A stretch of DNA of 64,000 nt. Origin: a virus. This document shows positions 41,073 to 49,558 of this stretch, in pieces. The translations under genes and the position numbers were made by a program. The DNA lies in IMG/VR virus record IMGVR_UViG_3300009151_003928, positions 1 to 64,000 of that record; one strand, 5' to 3'. The notes under the pieces were generated by a model, which was given only the letters and a program-made list of their open reading frames with translations, was not told where the DNA came from and made no database searches. Numbering within the stretch: the first letter of the stretch is position 1; each line of letters begins with the position of its first letter.

Positions 41073-41346
41073 AGTAAATCCCCTGGCGGTGTTCGGGCTC
41101 CGTGAGCTTGAACATTGTCCTCCACATTTTGTCAAAGTGGAGTTCAATCTGCGGGCTGGCGAAAAGGTAATTTCGGATTGGATTTGGACTAATTTAGATG
41201 GTCGCTTTTGGTATAACGATTACTACTACAAAGACGAAAATAACAACGTAGTATTTCAAAAATGTGCGGCTTTTGAAGTACCCGGCGAAGCCAGTATGTT
41301 TGCCCTAATGCTGGATCAAATCAATAAACATAACTTTGATTTTTGA
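41056..41346 (+). CDS. conserved phage hypothetical protein
   Basis: 96 residues from ATG 41056. LRELEHCPPHFVKVEF, then SDWIWTNLDGRFWYNDYYY, recall a small family I have seen in several phages. A GTG at 41089 is an alternative start. Function unknown. Confidence 0.68.
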   Translation: MLRYNEVNPLAVFGLRELEHCPPHFVKVEFNLRAGEKVISDWIWTNLDGRFWYNDYYYKDENNNVVFQKCAAFEVPGEASMFALMLDQINKHNFDF

Positions 41347-41410
41347 GCTAAGAAAATATTTTCCGGTTTGAGATCTCATGTAAATATATGCATAGTTTAC
41401 GGAGATTACT

Positions 41411-41650
41411 ATGTCAGACCAGACAACAACAGAAGCACAAGAACCGCAACAGGTTCAATTACAATTATCGGATATTTTAGCGGCGGCTCAGTGCATTCAG
41501 CTTGCTAGTACACGAGGCGCATTCCGTGCCGAAGAATTCACACAAGTAGGTGGTACATACGAGCGTTTAGTTAGCTTCTTGCAAGCTAGCGGTGCTTTAA
41601 ATCCTCCTGCGGGTGAACAGCCAGCTGATGCTACAGCACCAGCGGCATAA
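41411..41650 (+). CDS. small hypothetical protein
   Basis: 79 residues. Gln/Thr-rich N-terminus, central helix LSDILAAAQCIQLASTRGAF, and Ala/Pro-rich tail. ATG after ACGGAG. I recall related proteins in marine T4-like phages beside the next gene; role unknown. A TTGAGA-N17-CATAGT pair upstream is too weak to call a promoter. Confidence 0.65.
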   Translation: MSDQTTTEAQEPQQVQLQLSDILAAAQCIQLASTRGAFRAEEFTQVGGTYERLVSFLQASGALNPPAGEQPADATAPAA

Positions 41651-41663
41651 CAAGGAAAATAAA

Positions 41664-42380
41664 ATGATTAAACATGTCGGTAAACACAACAACAAAAAGA
41701 TAGTATTGCTTTGGCGTCGTGTACCAAACGAAGCTCATATGGCTCTAGTAGCCTACAGTGATACACTACCACGCATGATCCACGACGATCTAATGAAGTG
41801 CTTAGAAAGTGCAGTTGGACAAAATTCCAAGGAATTGTCGGATGTGTTATTCCGTACAACCATGGGCGATGGCCGTAACTTGTTAGAAGTTATGCACAAA
41901 GAAGGATTCATCAAGAAGGTTCCAACAAGCCAAGTATTGATTACTCCAACTGCTAAAAGCTCAGTTCGTTTAGATGAATTAAATGACATCCTGGACGAAA
42001 TGGACAAAGGCGAAGAAGCAGTAAAGCGTATGCAAGCAATTGATTCCGGTGCTGGTATGAGTGGCAAGAAACGTGGTCGCGAAGGCCGTGAAGTTGGCAT
42101 GCCACCAAACAATACTAGTATGAGTCGTACCAATATTGATGTGGATGCTACTGATTCTGCTGCCGCATACCTCAAAGGTGCGCTAAGTGAAGGTGTGTTA
42201 GGCGATCAAGATATTGCCGCACAACGTTTGGCTCAAGCTGAGCAAATGAAAAATCAAGCCACTCAATTGTTAGCTGAAGCCAAACGATTGACCGAAGAAG
42301 CAAACTCACTAACGCCTGCAAACAATGTCAAAACAACAAGAGCCAAAAAAGCCACGCCAAGTAAAAAGCAAGCGGCTTAA
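41664..42380 (+). CDS. conserved hypothetical protein with helical C-terminus
   Basis: 238 residues from ATG 41664 with AAGGAA before it. N-terminal alpha/beta domain (KKIVLLWRRVPNEAHMALVAYSD), a basic linker (GKKRGREGREV), and an Ala/Gln-rich coiled-coil tail ending in Lys-rich sequence. It could be a structural or DNA-associated protein. It overlaps the next gene by 56 bases. Confidence 0.72.
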   Translation: MIKHVGKHNNKKIVLLWRRVPNEAHMALVAYSDTLPRMIHDDLMKCLESAVGQNSKELSDVLFRTTMGDGRNLLEVMHKEGFIKKVPTSQVLITPTAKSSVRLDELNDILDEMDKGEEAVKRMQAIDSGAGMSGKKRGREGREVGMPPNNTSMSRTNIDVDATDSAAAYLKGALSEGVLGDQDIAAQRLAQAEQMKNQATQLLAEAKRLTEEANSLTPANNVKTTRAKKATPSKKQAA

Positions 42381-42672
42381 CTTAAATAGTAAAGCCAAAT
42401 GGGAAAAGTTGCTCAAGGAAGTAAACAAAGAGCAAGTTCCCATTGCTGTCATACGTTCAATCACTGTCAATCTTAAAGATGGTACAGCCGTTGACGTCAA
42501 CGTCGCTGAGATGTTAGAAGAAGGTGGCGACCCTGCTGTAATAGAACGTATAATTAACGAAAAGTTACACGCACTCGATGACATCATCAGAGACGTGGAC
42601 TTTCATATCAGTGTAGACAGCGTAGCAAAAGTTGTACAACCCTTTACCGATAAACTCCTGAAAGATTTATGA
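42325..42672 (+). CDS. conserved hypothetical protein
   Basis: 115 residues, basic N-terminus then VPIAVIRSITVNLKDGTAVDVNVAEML and a helix with ISVDSVAKVVQPFTDKLLKDL. I recall it next to the preceding gene in T4-like phages; function unknown. The long overlap with 41664-42380 is unusual but both frames look coding. Confidence 0.68.
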   Translation: MSKQQEPKKPRQVKSKRLNLNSKAKWEKLLKEVNKEQVPIAVIRSITVNLKDGTAVDVNVAEMLEEGGDPAVIERIINEKLHALDDIIRDVDFHISVDSVAKVVQPFTDKLLKDL

Positions 42673-43169
42673 TTAATGCCATATTTGCCGTTGACTTTAA
42701 CGGTGGTATGGGTTTCAATGGCACATTGCCTTGGCCCCATAACGCCGAAGACTTGTCATACTTCCAAAAACTTACAACAGGTAATGTAGTTGTAATGGGA
42801 CGTAATACTTGGGAAGATCCCAAGATGCCCAAGCCACTTCCTAATCGCACAGTATATGTTGCCACTAATAAACCGGTAAAATATGCCATGCCGTTTGCGG
42901 GCAATTTCAACGACAAGTTAATCAGCATTGAAAAAGAACACCCAGACAAAAAAGTATTTGTAATTGGTGGTCCAAAATTAATAGAAGAAGCAAAAGATCT
43001 CTATGATAGAGTATATATAACTCATATCAAAGGAGCATATCGCAACGATACCAGAATGTATATAAAAGAATTCCTTACTGGTTACCGACCGGTGTATGCC
43101 ACAGTGAGCCGAGATTTCCAATCAACTTTTATAGTATACGAATCTATTTTTAAACGAGTTAAACCATAA
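42669..43169 (+). CDS. folA: dihydrofolate reductase
   Basis: 166 residues. INAIFAVDFNGGMGFNGTLPWPHNAEDL has the substrate region of DHFR, VVVMGRNTWEDP the NADPH-binding helix, FVIGGPKLIEEA the GG motif, and a C-terminal strand pair with FIVYESIF. It regenerates tetrahydrofolate for ThyA, located 64 bases downstream. No fused domains. Confidence 0.93.
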   Translation: MINAIFAVDFNGGMGFNGTLPWPHNAEDLSYFQKLTTGNVVVMGRNTWEDPKMPKPLPNRTVYVATNKPVKYAMPFAGNFNDKLISIEKEHPDKKVFVIGGPKLIEEAKDLYDRVYITHIKGAYRNDTRMYIKEFLTGYRPVYATVSRDFQSTFIVYESIFKRVKP

Positions 43170-43178
43170 TATGATTGT

Positions 43179-43207
43179 TTGACAATGTTCTAGTTAGTGC
43201 GTATAAT
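43179..43207 (+). promoter_or_regulatory. consensus sigma-70 promoter for thyA
   Basis: TTGACA (43179-43184), 17-base spacer, TATAAT (43202-43207): exact consensus hexamers at the ideal distance. The thyA ATG is 26 bases downstream with only a weak ribosome site. Confidence 0.9.
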
Positions 43208-43233
43208 AAACTTATATTAAAAGAACTAAATTT

Positions 43234-44145
43234 ATGAAACAATATCTAGAAGCACTACAATATGTATTAGACCACGGACAAGAAGTTGGAGACCGGACTG
43301 GAACAGGTACACTTAGTTGTTTTGGTATGCAACAACGCTACGATCTTACAGAATCATTTCCCGCAGTAACTACTAAAAAACTAGCATGGCGAGCCTGCGT
43401 AGGCGAATTACTCTGGATGCTTGAAGGTTCAGGCGATGAACGTAGGCTAGCAGAGATCACCTACGGTGACCGTACGGGTGCCGTGACTATCTGGACTCCT
43501 AATGCGCTTGCTCCGTATTGGAAACCACATGCACAGTACGAAGGTGACCTAGGTCGTGTATATGGTGTACAATGGCGCCATTGGCGGACCGCCCAACATG
43601 TCAAGTCTGGCAGTATTAAAAATGAATGTGGAAGTTATTTTAGTGTACAAGGCGGAATACAAGAAGTAGAAACAGATCAAATTAAAAAATTAATCGACGG
43701 AATACAACGAGACCCACACGGAAGACGACATATAGTATCTGCATGGAATGCTGGCGAATTAGAACAAATGGCCCTGCCCCCGTGTCATGTCTTGGCTCAG
43801 TTTTATGTAAGTAAAGACCGTCGATTAAGTTGTCAGATGTATCAGAGAAGTTGTGACATGTTTTTAGGAGTTCCCTTTAATATCGCTAGCTACAGCCTGT
43901 TAACGGCCATGATAGCTCAAGTGTGCGGCCTCCAGGTCGGTGAGTTCGTTCATGTACTCGGCGATGCACACATCTACCTAAATCATGTTGAACAGGTAAA
44001 AGAACAATTATCACGTGAACCATTGCCTGCACCAACTCTTTGGCTTAATCCCGATGTAAAAGATATCACTAAGTTTACCATGGCAGATATTCGCTTAGAC
44101 GGATATCAATCACACAACAGTATCAAAGCAGAAATGGCAGTATAA
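43234..44145 (+). CDS. thyA: thymidylate synthase
   Basis: 303 residues. It makes dTMP from dUMP using methylene-tetrahydrofolate. Motifs: DRTGTGTLSCFG, GELLWMLEG, LGRVYGVQWRHW, LPPCHVLAQF with C184 as nucleophile, CDMFLGVPFNIASY (the Asn typical of dUMP enzymes, not the Asp of dCMP hydroxymethylases), and HVLGDAHIY. Its stop shares a base with the next gene. Parts of the catalytic core use a different codon set. Confidence 0.95.
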   Translation: MKQYLEALQYVLDHGQEVGDRTGTGTLSCFGMQQRYDLTESFPAVTTKKLAWRACVGELLWMLEGSGDERRLAEITYGDRTGAVTIWTPNALAPYWKPHAQYEGDLGRVYGVQWRHWRTAQHVKSGSIKNECGSYFSVQGGIQEVETDQIKKLIDGIQRDPHGRRHIVSAWNAGELEQMALPPCHVLAQFYVSKDRRLSCQMYQRSCDMFLGVPFNIASYSLLTAMIAQVCGLQVGEFVHVLGDAHIYLNHVEQVKEQLSREPLPAPTLWLNPDVKDITKFTMADIRLDGYQSHNSIKAEMAV

Positions 44146-45116
44146 TGAGATTTTTAGTAACTGGCGGTGCAGGTTTCATTGGGCATAATGTGGTGCGTCA
44201 GCTAGAACAACTGGGACACGAATGCTATACATTAGATTGCGTAACCGATTACGGATTTATACCCAAAGAAGAATTAAGTTATTTACACAAACATCGTAGT
44301 AGTCGTATGCGTAGCAATACACATCATGTAGACTTGCGTAACCATGAAAGAGTTGCCAATTGGTTTGGTAACTTTGCATTTAAAGCCGAAGCTGTTATAC
44401 ATTTAGCAAGTTTTCCAAGACAAAAAGTAGTTAGTGCAAATCCTGTATGGGGCTCCGAAGTAATGGCAACTGGGTTAGTTAATTTACTAGAAATAACCAA
44501 GGCGTATAAAATTCCAAAGTTTGTTTATATCAGTAGTAGCATGGTATACGGAGACTTTGACAATGATGTTACCGAAGATGCGATATGTGTGCCACAAGGG
44601 CAGTATGGTATTATGAAATTAATGGGTGAGAACCTTGTTCGAGATTACACACGTCGTGGCTGTTTTGATCATGTTATTATTCGTCCTAGTGCTGTATACG
44701 GTGAGTACGATGTTGAAGATCGTGTGGTTAGTAAGTTTATGTTATCTGCTATGCGAGGAGAAACTCTTAGGGTAAATGGCGCAAACGAAACGCTGGATTT
44801 TACCTACGTGGAAGATGCCGCACGTGGCATTGTGCAAGCCACTTTAAGTAAAGTGGCTGTTAACGGTACTTACAATATTACCAAGAGTCATAGCACTAGT
44901 TTGTTGCAGGCCGCAAGTTTAGCTATCAAGATTGCCGGGAATGGTCGAGTTGAAGTACGTGACAAAGACGCAGATTTTCCATCACGTGGTGCTTTAGATA
45001 TTACTGCCGCACGTAGAGACTTTGGATTCGATCCACAAGTAGATGTAGAAGAAGGATTTGTAAAATACCATCGCTGGTTTACTGAATCTAAATATTGGCA
45101 AGACAAATTAAAATGA
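44145..45116 (+). CDS. NAD-dependent sugar epimerase/dehydratase (extended SDR)
   Basis: 323 residues. Rossmann motif VTGGAGFIG at 5-13, YISSSMVYGD, and catalytic Y154-x3-K158 (QYGIMK), then LDFTYVEDAARGIVQA. A nucleotide-sugar substrate is expected. It starts the sugar cassette, overlapping thyA by 1 base and the deacetylase by 4. It is not identical in type to the second SDR at 46766. Confidence 0.88.
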   Translation: MRFLVTGGAGFIGHNVVRQLEQLGHECYTLDCVTDYGFIPKEELSYLHKHRSSRMRSNTHHVDLRNHERVANWFGNFAFKAEAVIHLASFPRQKVVSANPVWGSEVMATGLVNLLEITKAYKIPKFVYISSSMVYGDFDNDVTEDAICVPQGQYGIMKLMGENLVRDYTRRGCFDHVIIRPSAVYGEYDVEDRVVSKFMLSAMRGETLRVNGANETLDFTYVEDAARGIVQATLSKVAVNGTYNITKSHSTSLLQAASLAIKIAGNGRVEVRDKDADFPSRGALDITAARRDFGFDPQVDVEEGFVKYHRWFTESKYWQDKLK

Positions 45117-45733
45117 AAATAGTAGCCATAACCCCACACCCAGACGATTTAGAAATTGCCTGTGCCGGAACATTAAAAAAGTTTCAGGACCAAGGTGCGG
45201 AAATTATTTCTATTGTTACAGTTAAACCCAGTGCAGAAGTTAATAGCGAACGCGATGAAGATATTGTACTAGAAGAATTAAAAAATAGTTATACACTATC
45301 ACAATTTGAGCTCAGAGTTTTAGATACTGATCTACACGCCAATGGTCGTCCTAATTTAGTATGCAATAATAACACCATGACTGAATTAAGCGAATTAATT
45401 GATTCGTGTGATCTTGCTATTATTCCAAATCCACAGGACTTCCACCAGGATCATAGAACAACATACGAACTAGCTTGGCCGTTACTACAACGTCGTGCTC
45501 GAGAAGTTTGGACAATGGACTCTTGGCCTTATTGTTATCAATATAAAACAAACACGGCTAATATGTATGTAGGCATTGATTGGGAATTTAAAGAAAGCCT
45601 GTTACAATGTTATAGCAGTTATATTACCGAAAATAAACTAAGACAGATTCGAAACTTGTCCAAAGTACATGGCGACAAATCTGGCAACCCGGATGCAGAA
45701 GCATTTACACTACTATACAAATATGTTAGATAA
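45113..45733 (+). CDS. PIG-L family de-N-acetylase
   Basis: 206 residues from ATG 45113 (ATGA overlap). ITPHPDDLEIACAG near 4-17 is the metal-binding P-H-P-D-D-x-E motif, and NPQDFHQDHRTTY gives the second H-x3-H zinc site. Such enzymes remove acetyl from N-acetyl sugars. Next to an aminotransferase and two epimerases, it points to amino-sugar processing. Confidence 0.88.
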   Translation: MKIVAITPHPDDLEIACAGTLKKFQDQGAEIISIVTVKPSAEVNSERDEDIVLEELKNSYTLSQFELRVLDTDLHANGRPNLVCNNNTMTELSELIDSCDLAIIPNPQDFHQDHRTTYELAWPLLQRRAREVWTMDSWPYCYQYKTNTANMYVGIDWEFKESLLQCYSSYITENKLRQIRNLSKVHGDKSGNPDAEAFTLLYKYVR

Positions 45734-46769
45734 GATTAACCTCTTCCAAACTGAACGGGCATGGACCCAGATTCGGGATGAGGTGTTTGCGTTAACAGAT
45801 CAATACCATCGATTGGGCATTGCCCAAAATGGCGAACCTGCATTATTATTAGAAGCCGAATTGTGCCGCCGGTTTAATAGAAAATACTGTGTAGTGACGG
45901 GTAGCTGTACTGACGCATTAGACCTGGCTCTGCAGGCATTGAAATTGCCTCGAAACTCCAGGATTGCTGTAGGCAATTACACGTTTACTGCCACTGCACA
46001 CGCCATTGCTCGTGCTGGCTACCGTGTAGTTCCTGTTGATGTAACTGATAACTACACCATTGATGTTACCAAACTTGGTGATGTGGATGCTGTTATACCC
46101 ATTGACTTATTTGGTAACATGAGCAACTGGCAAAATCTGGATCGATTGCGTATGCCAGTTATCAACGATGCCGCCCAAAGTTTGGAAAGTAGCGACTGGG
46201 AAAATTGGAGTGTTAGTAAGGGTCTAGTTAGTTGCGTTAGTTTTAGCCCTAGTAAAACTATTTCTAGTTGGGGATCAGGCGGAGCATTATTGACCGACAA
46301 CGAAGATATAGCCACTATGTGTAGGCAATTACGTATTCATGGTAAGGTCCGTAATGACGATCTTGCCATTGGGCCCGGTTTAAATAGTATAATGTCAACT
46401 ATGGAAGTTGCCGCAGTCTTGGTAGGATTTAAATATTCCGAAAAATGGCAGGACCGGAGAACCCGAATCAGTGACCACATTAGAAGTAACTGTAAACTAA
46501 AATCAGCAAACGATTTTAGTTTAAGAAAAAATACTTATCATAAGTTAGTATTCCAGAGCGACAATAGAGACGAGCTAGTATCAAAACTAAATGAACAGGG
46601 CATTGGTGCTACTGTACATTATCGTGTAACAGTCAATGATGAGGCTTTGTATCATACAAAAAAGTCTTTTCCAGTAAGTGATAGATTAAAAGCTGTTAGT
46701 TTTACAGTACCAAACCAACATACATTAACTGATGCTGAAGTAGAACGCATCGTAGAGGCATTAAAATGA
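45723..46769 (+). CDS. DegT/DnrJ/EryC1-type sugar aminotransferase
   Basis: 348 residues from ATG 45723 (an earlier ATG lies inside the deacetylase). VVTGSCTDALDLALQAL binds the cofactor, DAAQSLES carries the pyridine-pairing Asp, and SPSKTISSWGSGGALLTDN holds the Schiff-base Lys178. It would aminate a keto-sugar nucleotide with glutamate. Truncated relative to the 380-residue norm at the C-terminus. Confidence 0.88.
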   Translation: MLDKINLFQTERAWTQIRDEVFALTDQYHRLGIAQNGEPALLLEAELCRRFNRKYCVVTGSCTDALDLALQALKLPRNSRIAVGNYTFTATAHAIARAGYRVVPVDVTDNYTIDVTKLGDVDAVIPIDLFGNMSNWQNLDRLRMPVINDAAQSLESSDWENWSVSKGLVSCVSFSPSKTISSWGSGGALLTDNEDIATMCRQLRIHGKVRNDDLAIGPGLNSIMSTMEVAAVLVGFKYSEKWQDRRTRISDHIRSNCKLKSANDFSLRKNTYHKLVFQSDNRDELVSKLNEQGIGATVHYRVTVNDEALYHTKKSFPVSDRLKAVSFTVPNQHTLTDAEVERIVEALK

Positions 46770-47734
46770 ATATATTAATTTTAGGTGGACACGGATTCAT
46801 TGGGCACCATGTGGCACGACAAATGTCCGACTTAGGGCACAACGTATCAACCGTCGACATACATCATCAATACGGCGAATATCAGGATTGGGAATATTTT
46901 CCAGTATTGTTACAACGCCTGCACTACATGGGCGCACACAACGGTCTTCAAGGCAATGTTTGTGATCCGGTATTTATGGATAATGCGTTTGCAACTACTA
47001 AACCCGATGTAGTAATTGATCTTGCTACATACCCTAATGCTAAGATGGTTAAAAAGAATGTAGTAGATGCCACAACCAATATGATTGCGGCCACTGCTAT
47101 TGCTCTAGATCTTTGTGTCAAGTACAATGTCAAACGTTTTGTACTAGCAAGTAGTTCGATGGTATATGGCGACTTTGATGCGTTCACAGGTGCACCAAAC
47201 GAAACTGCCGTATGTGATCCGCTGACTTTATATGGTAGTTATAAATTACAATGCGAACGTATGTGTAAAATTTGGAACCACGAACATGGTTTAGAATATG
47301 CATTGTTACGCCCTAGTGCTTTGTATGGCACACGCGATATGGTAGTACGTGTTATTAGTAAAATGACAGTGGCTGCATTAAAGACCGGCAAGATGATTGT
47401 TAACGGTCCGGACAATAAACTAGACTTTAGTTATGTAACAGATGTAGCTAGTGCATTTACTACCGTGGCACTTGATCCAAATTGTGTTAATAGTACGTTT
47501 AATTGTACACGTGGCAATGGTAGAAGAATTATAGAAGCTGCCGAAATGATACAATCAAGAATACCCAGTGAGATTGTAATTCAGCCGCACGATGTGTTTT
47601 ATCCTAATAGAGATACACTCAACAGTAGATTTTTACAAGAGTGTACTAACTGGCGTCCTACTGTAGATATTGAAGAAGGTATTCCCAAGTACTTAGATTG
47701 GTTCTTAGCACAAGACTTCTTAGACCAATTCTAA
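46766..47734 (+). CDS. NAD-dependent sugar epimerase/dehydratase (second)
   Basis: 322 residues. LGGHGFIGHHV at the start (GxxGxxG), VLASSSMVYGD and Y156-x3-K160 (YGSYK), then LDFSYVTDVASAF. Similar in outline to the SDR at 44145, suggesting duplication and divergence. ATGA overlap with the aminotransferase. Its end overlaps the convergent repeat-protein gene by 15 bases without a visible terminator. Confidence 0.88.
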   Translation: MNILILGGHGFIGHHVARQMSDLGHNVSTVDIHHQYGEYQDWEYFPVLLQRLHYMGAHNGLQGNVCDPVFMDNAFATTKPDVVIDLATYPNAKMVKKNVVDATTNMIAATAIALDLCVKYNVKRFVLASSSMVYGDFDAFTGAPNETAVCDPLTLYGSYKLQCERMCKIWNHEHGLEYALLRPSALYGTRDMVVRVISKMTVAALKTGKMIVNGPDNKLDFSYVTDVASAFTTVALDPNCVNSTFNCTRGNGRRIIEAAEMIQSRIPSEIVIQPHDVFYPNRDTLNSRFLQECTNWRPTVDIEEGIPKYLDWFLAQDFLDQF

Positions 47735-49558
47735 CCAAATTTTTCTGTTGTACTTTTTATAATAGTATTCCTGGCACCAAGCCCAGTCAAAGCTCAACTT
47801 GAGTGCCTCATAATCCCCATCGACACTATCGTGATATTCAACGCCATCTAATGCGCCTTGAATACAATACTCAGCATTTTCACCCTCAGCAACTGTACAC
47901 CAAGTTGTAAGTCTATGTTGAATTTCTAATCCAGCACCTAATACAACTTCACGTTGTAGTTTCATTGTTTCACGGAAAGCACTACGCCAAGTAATCCATG
48001 GATCTGTATTAAAGCGACTTATGCTTGCACAAATAGGAACTACTTCGTGTTCTTTACTTAAGGTAAAGTCTAAACCAGGATCTGTTTCCAGTACTAACTT
48101 TTTATTATATAAGTTAATGTTCATAGCACCGTACTCTAATCCGTTTACAGGATTACGACTGTGGAAGATATAATGTTTGGGCTCTTGAAAATAGTCTGGA
48201 TGGAAATCAAACTTAAAGTCAGGTAATACTTCGGTCTTAGCAAACACCGCATAGAACCAAGGCGTTGTACTTAAACTGGCAGCGGCTTTATAAGCGGCTT
48301 CACGACCAGTAACACCATCACTGCGTTTAGCCCAGGGACAAATACGAGCAAGTGCTAACCAGTTATCTTCTGCCATTGGCTCACCGTTGCTGATAAAAAC
48401 TACATCTGAGTATCGATATCGCGGGCTTATTATACGATGTCCTTTTGTGTCAAGGTACGGATAGTCGTATACTTGTGTAACTAAATCTTCTTTTATATCT
48501 CTTGGTATTAATGCAGATGATCCGTCTTCAGTAACACGATGGACGATGCGATCTTTCTTGGTCCATAAGCAAGGAAAGTCTGCAAACATCAAATCCTTTT
48601 GGTTTGTAAACATTGCATAGGGAGTTTTAAATTCGTAGTTTTTAATTTCGGTTACTAAATCATCAGTATCATAAACATGCACAGGTGTATCAAAACGGGT
48701 AAGCACTTGATCTTCACAATAATTAATAACATTAAACCAATCTAGCAACTCTAAGTCAACCATTTGCTGTGTAAAACTAGGAACATGTATATAGAATGTA
48801 TCGCCACGTTTTTGATTGCCGCTTGGAAAGCAATGTATCATTTCACGTTGTGCATCACTGGGGTGCCAAGTAAAGTCAAATCGTGTGTAGTCGCAGATAC
48901 TACTAATAATCCAGACATATTCTGTTGTGGCCAATTTCATGATACGTTTGAATACGTTAAGATGGCTGTCTACGTAGCGTGTACTTTTAATATCAGGATA
49001 GTCACACTTTAATACATCGTATTGATGACGATTAATTGTAGTATTCATAAAGTCCATGTAGAATATTTGTGTAGCACCTGCCCGGATGCGTTGATCTGTC
49101 ATGTACTTGACACCGGCACTACCAGGATAAACAGGTCCGCCTTCACGTTGCCATTGTGTAGGGAAATGATATTCATAGTCGGGCTCTGTACGATCTGGAT
49201 GCCAACTATAATCAAACTCACTATCGTCTATGTTATCAGGTACAGTCCATAAACTCTTGTTAGGCTTGCGCCAGACTTGTTGGCCTGTATGAAAGTGCCA
49301 TTCCTCAAGATGCTGTGTGCGTTTATTAGCTAGATATACTTCGCCGTTACGTTGATGTTGACTTGGCCAAACATGTAAATGATTTATTTCCCAAGGAACA
49401 GGTGTATAATCAAAATCAAATCCGGTGTAGTCATTACCCCCATAAATATACCAGTAGTGACTAGTCTTACTTTTAGTAGCGGCATCTTCCAATGAAGTCG
49501 CAGGTTGTTCAAAAGCAAACAAGCCCGGTTTATCGCCAAAGTAAAAAACATCAAACAT
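47720..49558 (-). CDS. repeat protein of unknown function
   Basis: 612 residues from ATG 49558 (a TTG at 49573 is an alternative). Four related stretches of about 30 residues recur: FDFDYTPVPWEINHLHVWPS near 46, FDYSWHPD near 114, FDFTWHPSD near 221 and FKFDFHPD near 461. Each has F-D-x-x-x-H/T-P followed by an aromatic-His segment (H-x-W/F-P) and a Gly turn. I know no named family. The layout with glycan genes suggests glycosyltransferase-like or glycan-binding function, unproven. The start codon overlaps that of the divergent gene in a CATG. Confidence 0.75.
   Translation of the reverse strand: MFDVFYFGDKPGLFAFEQPATSLEDAATKSKTSHYWYIYGGNDYTGFDFDYTPVPWEINHLHVWPSQHQRNGEVYLANKRTQHLEEWHFHTGQQVWRKPNKSLWTVPDNIDDSEFDYSWHPDRTEPDYEYHFPTQWQREGGPVYPGSAGVKYMTDQRIRAGATQIFYMDFMNTTINRHQYDVLKCDYPDIKSTRYVDSHLNVFKRIMKLATTEYVWIISSICDYTRFDFTWHPSDAQREMIHCFPSGNQKRGDTFYIHVPSFTQQMVDLELLDWFNVINYCEDQVLTRFDTPVHVYDTDDLVTEIKNYEFKTPYAMFTNQKDLMFADFPCLWTKKDRIVHRVTEDGSSALIPRDIKEDLVTQVYDYPYLDTKGHRIISPRYRYSDVVFISNGEPMAEDNWLALARICPWAKRSDGVTGREAAYKAAASLSTTPWFYAVFAKTEVLPDFKFDFHPDYFQEPKHYIFHSRNPVNGLEYGAMNINLYNKKLVLETDPGLDFTLSKEHEVVPICASISRFNTDPWITWRSAFRETMKLQREVVLGAGLEIQHRLTTWCTVAEGENAEYCIQGALDGVEYHDSVDGDYEALKLSFDWAWCQEYYYKKYNRKIWLELV

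Noticed and set aside
41384-41403. TTGAGA-N17-CATAGT before 41411
   Set aside because: The -10 box is poor and the ribosome site alone explains expression.
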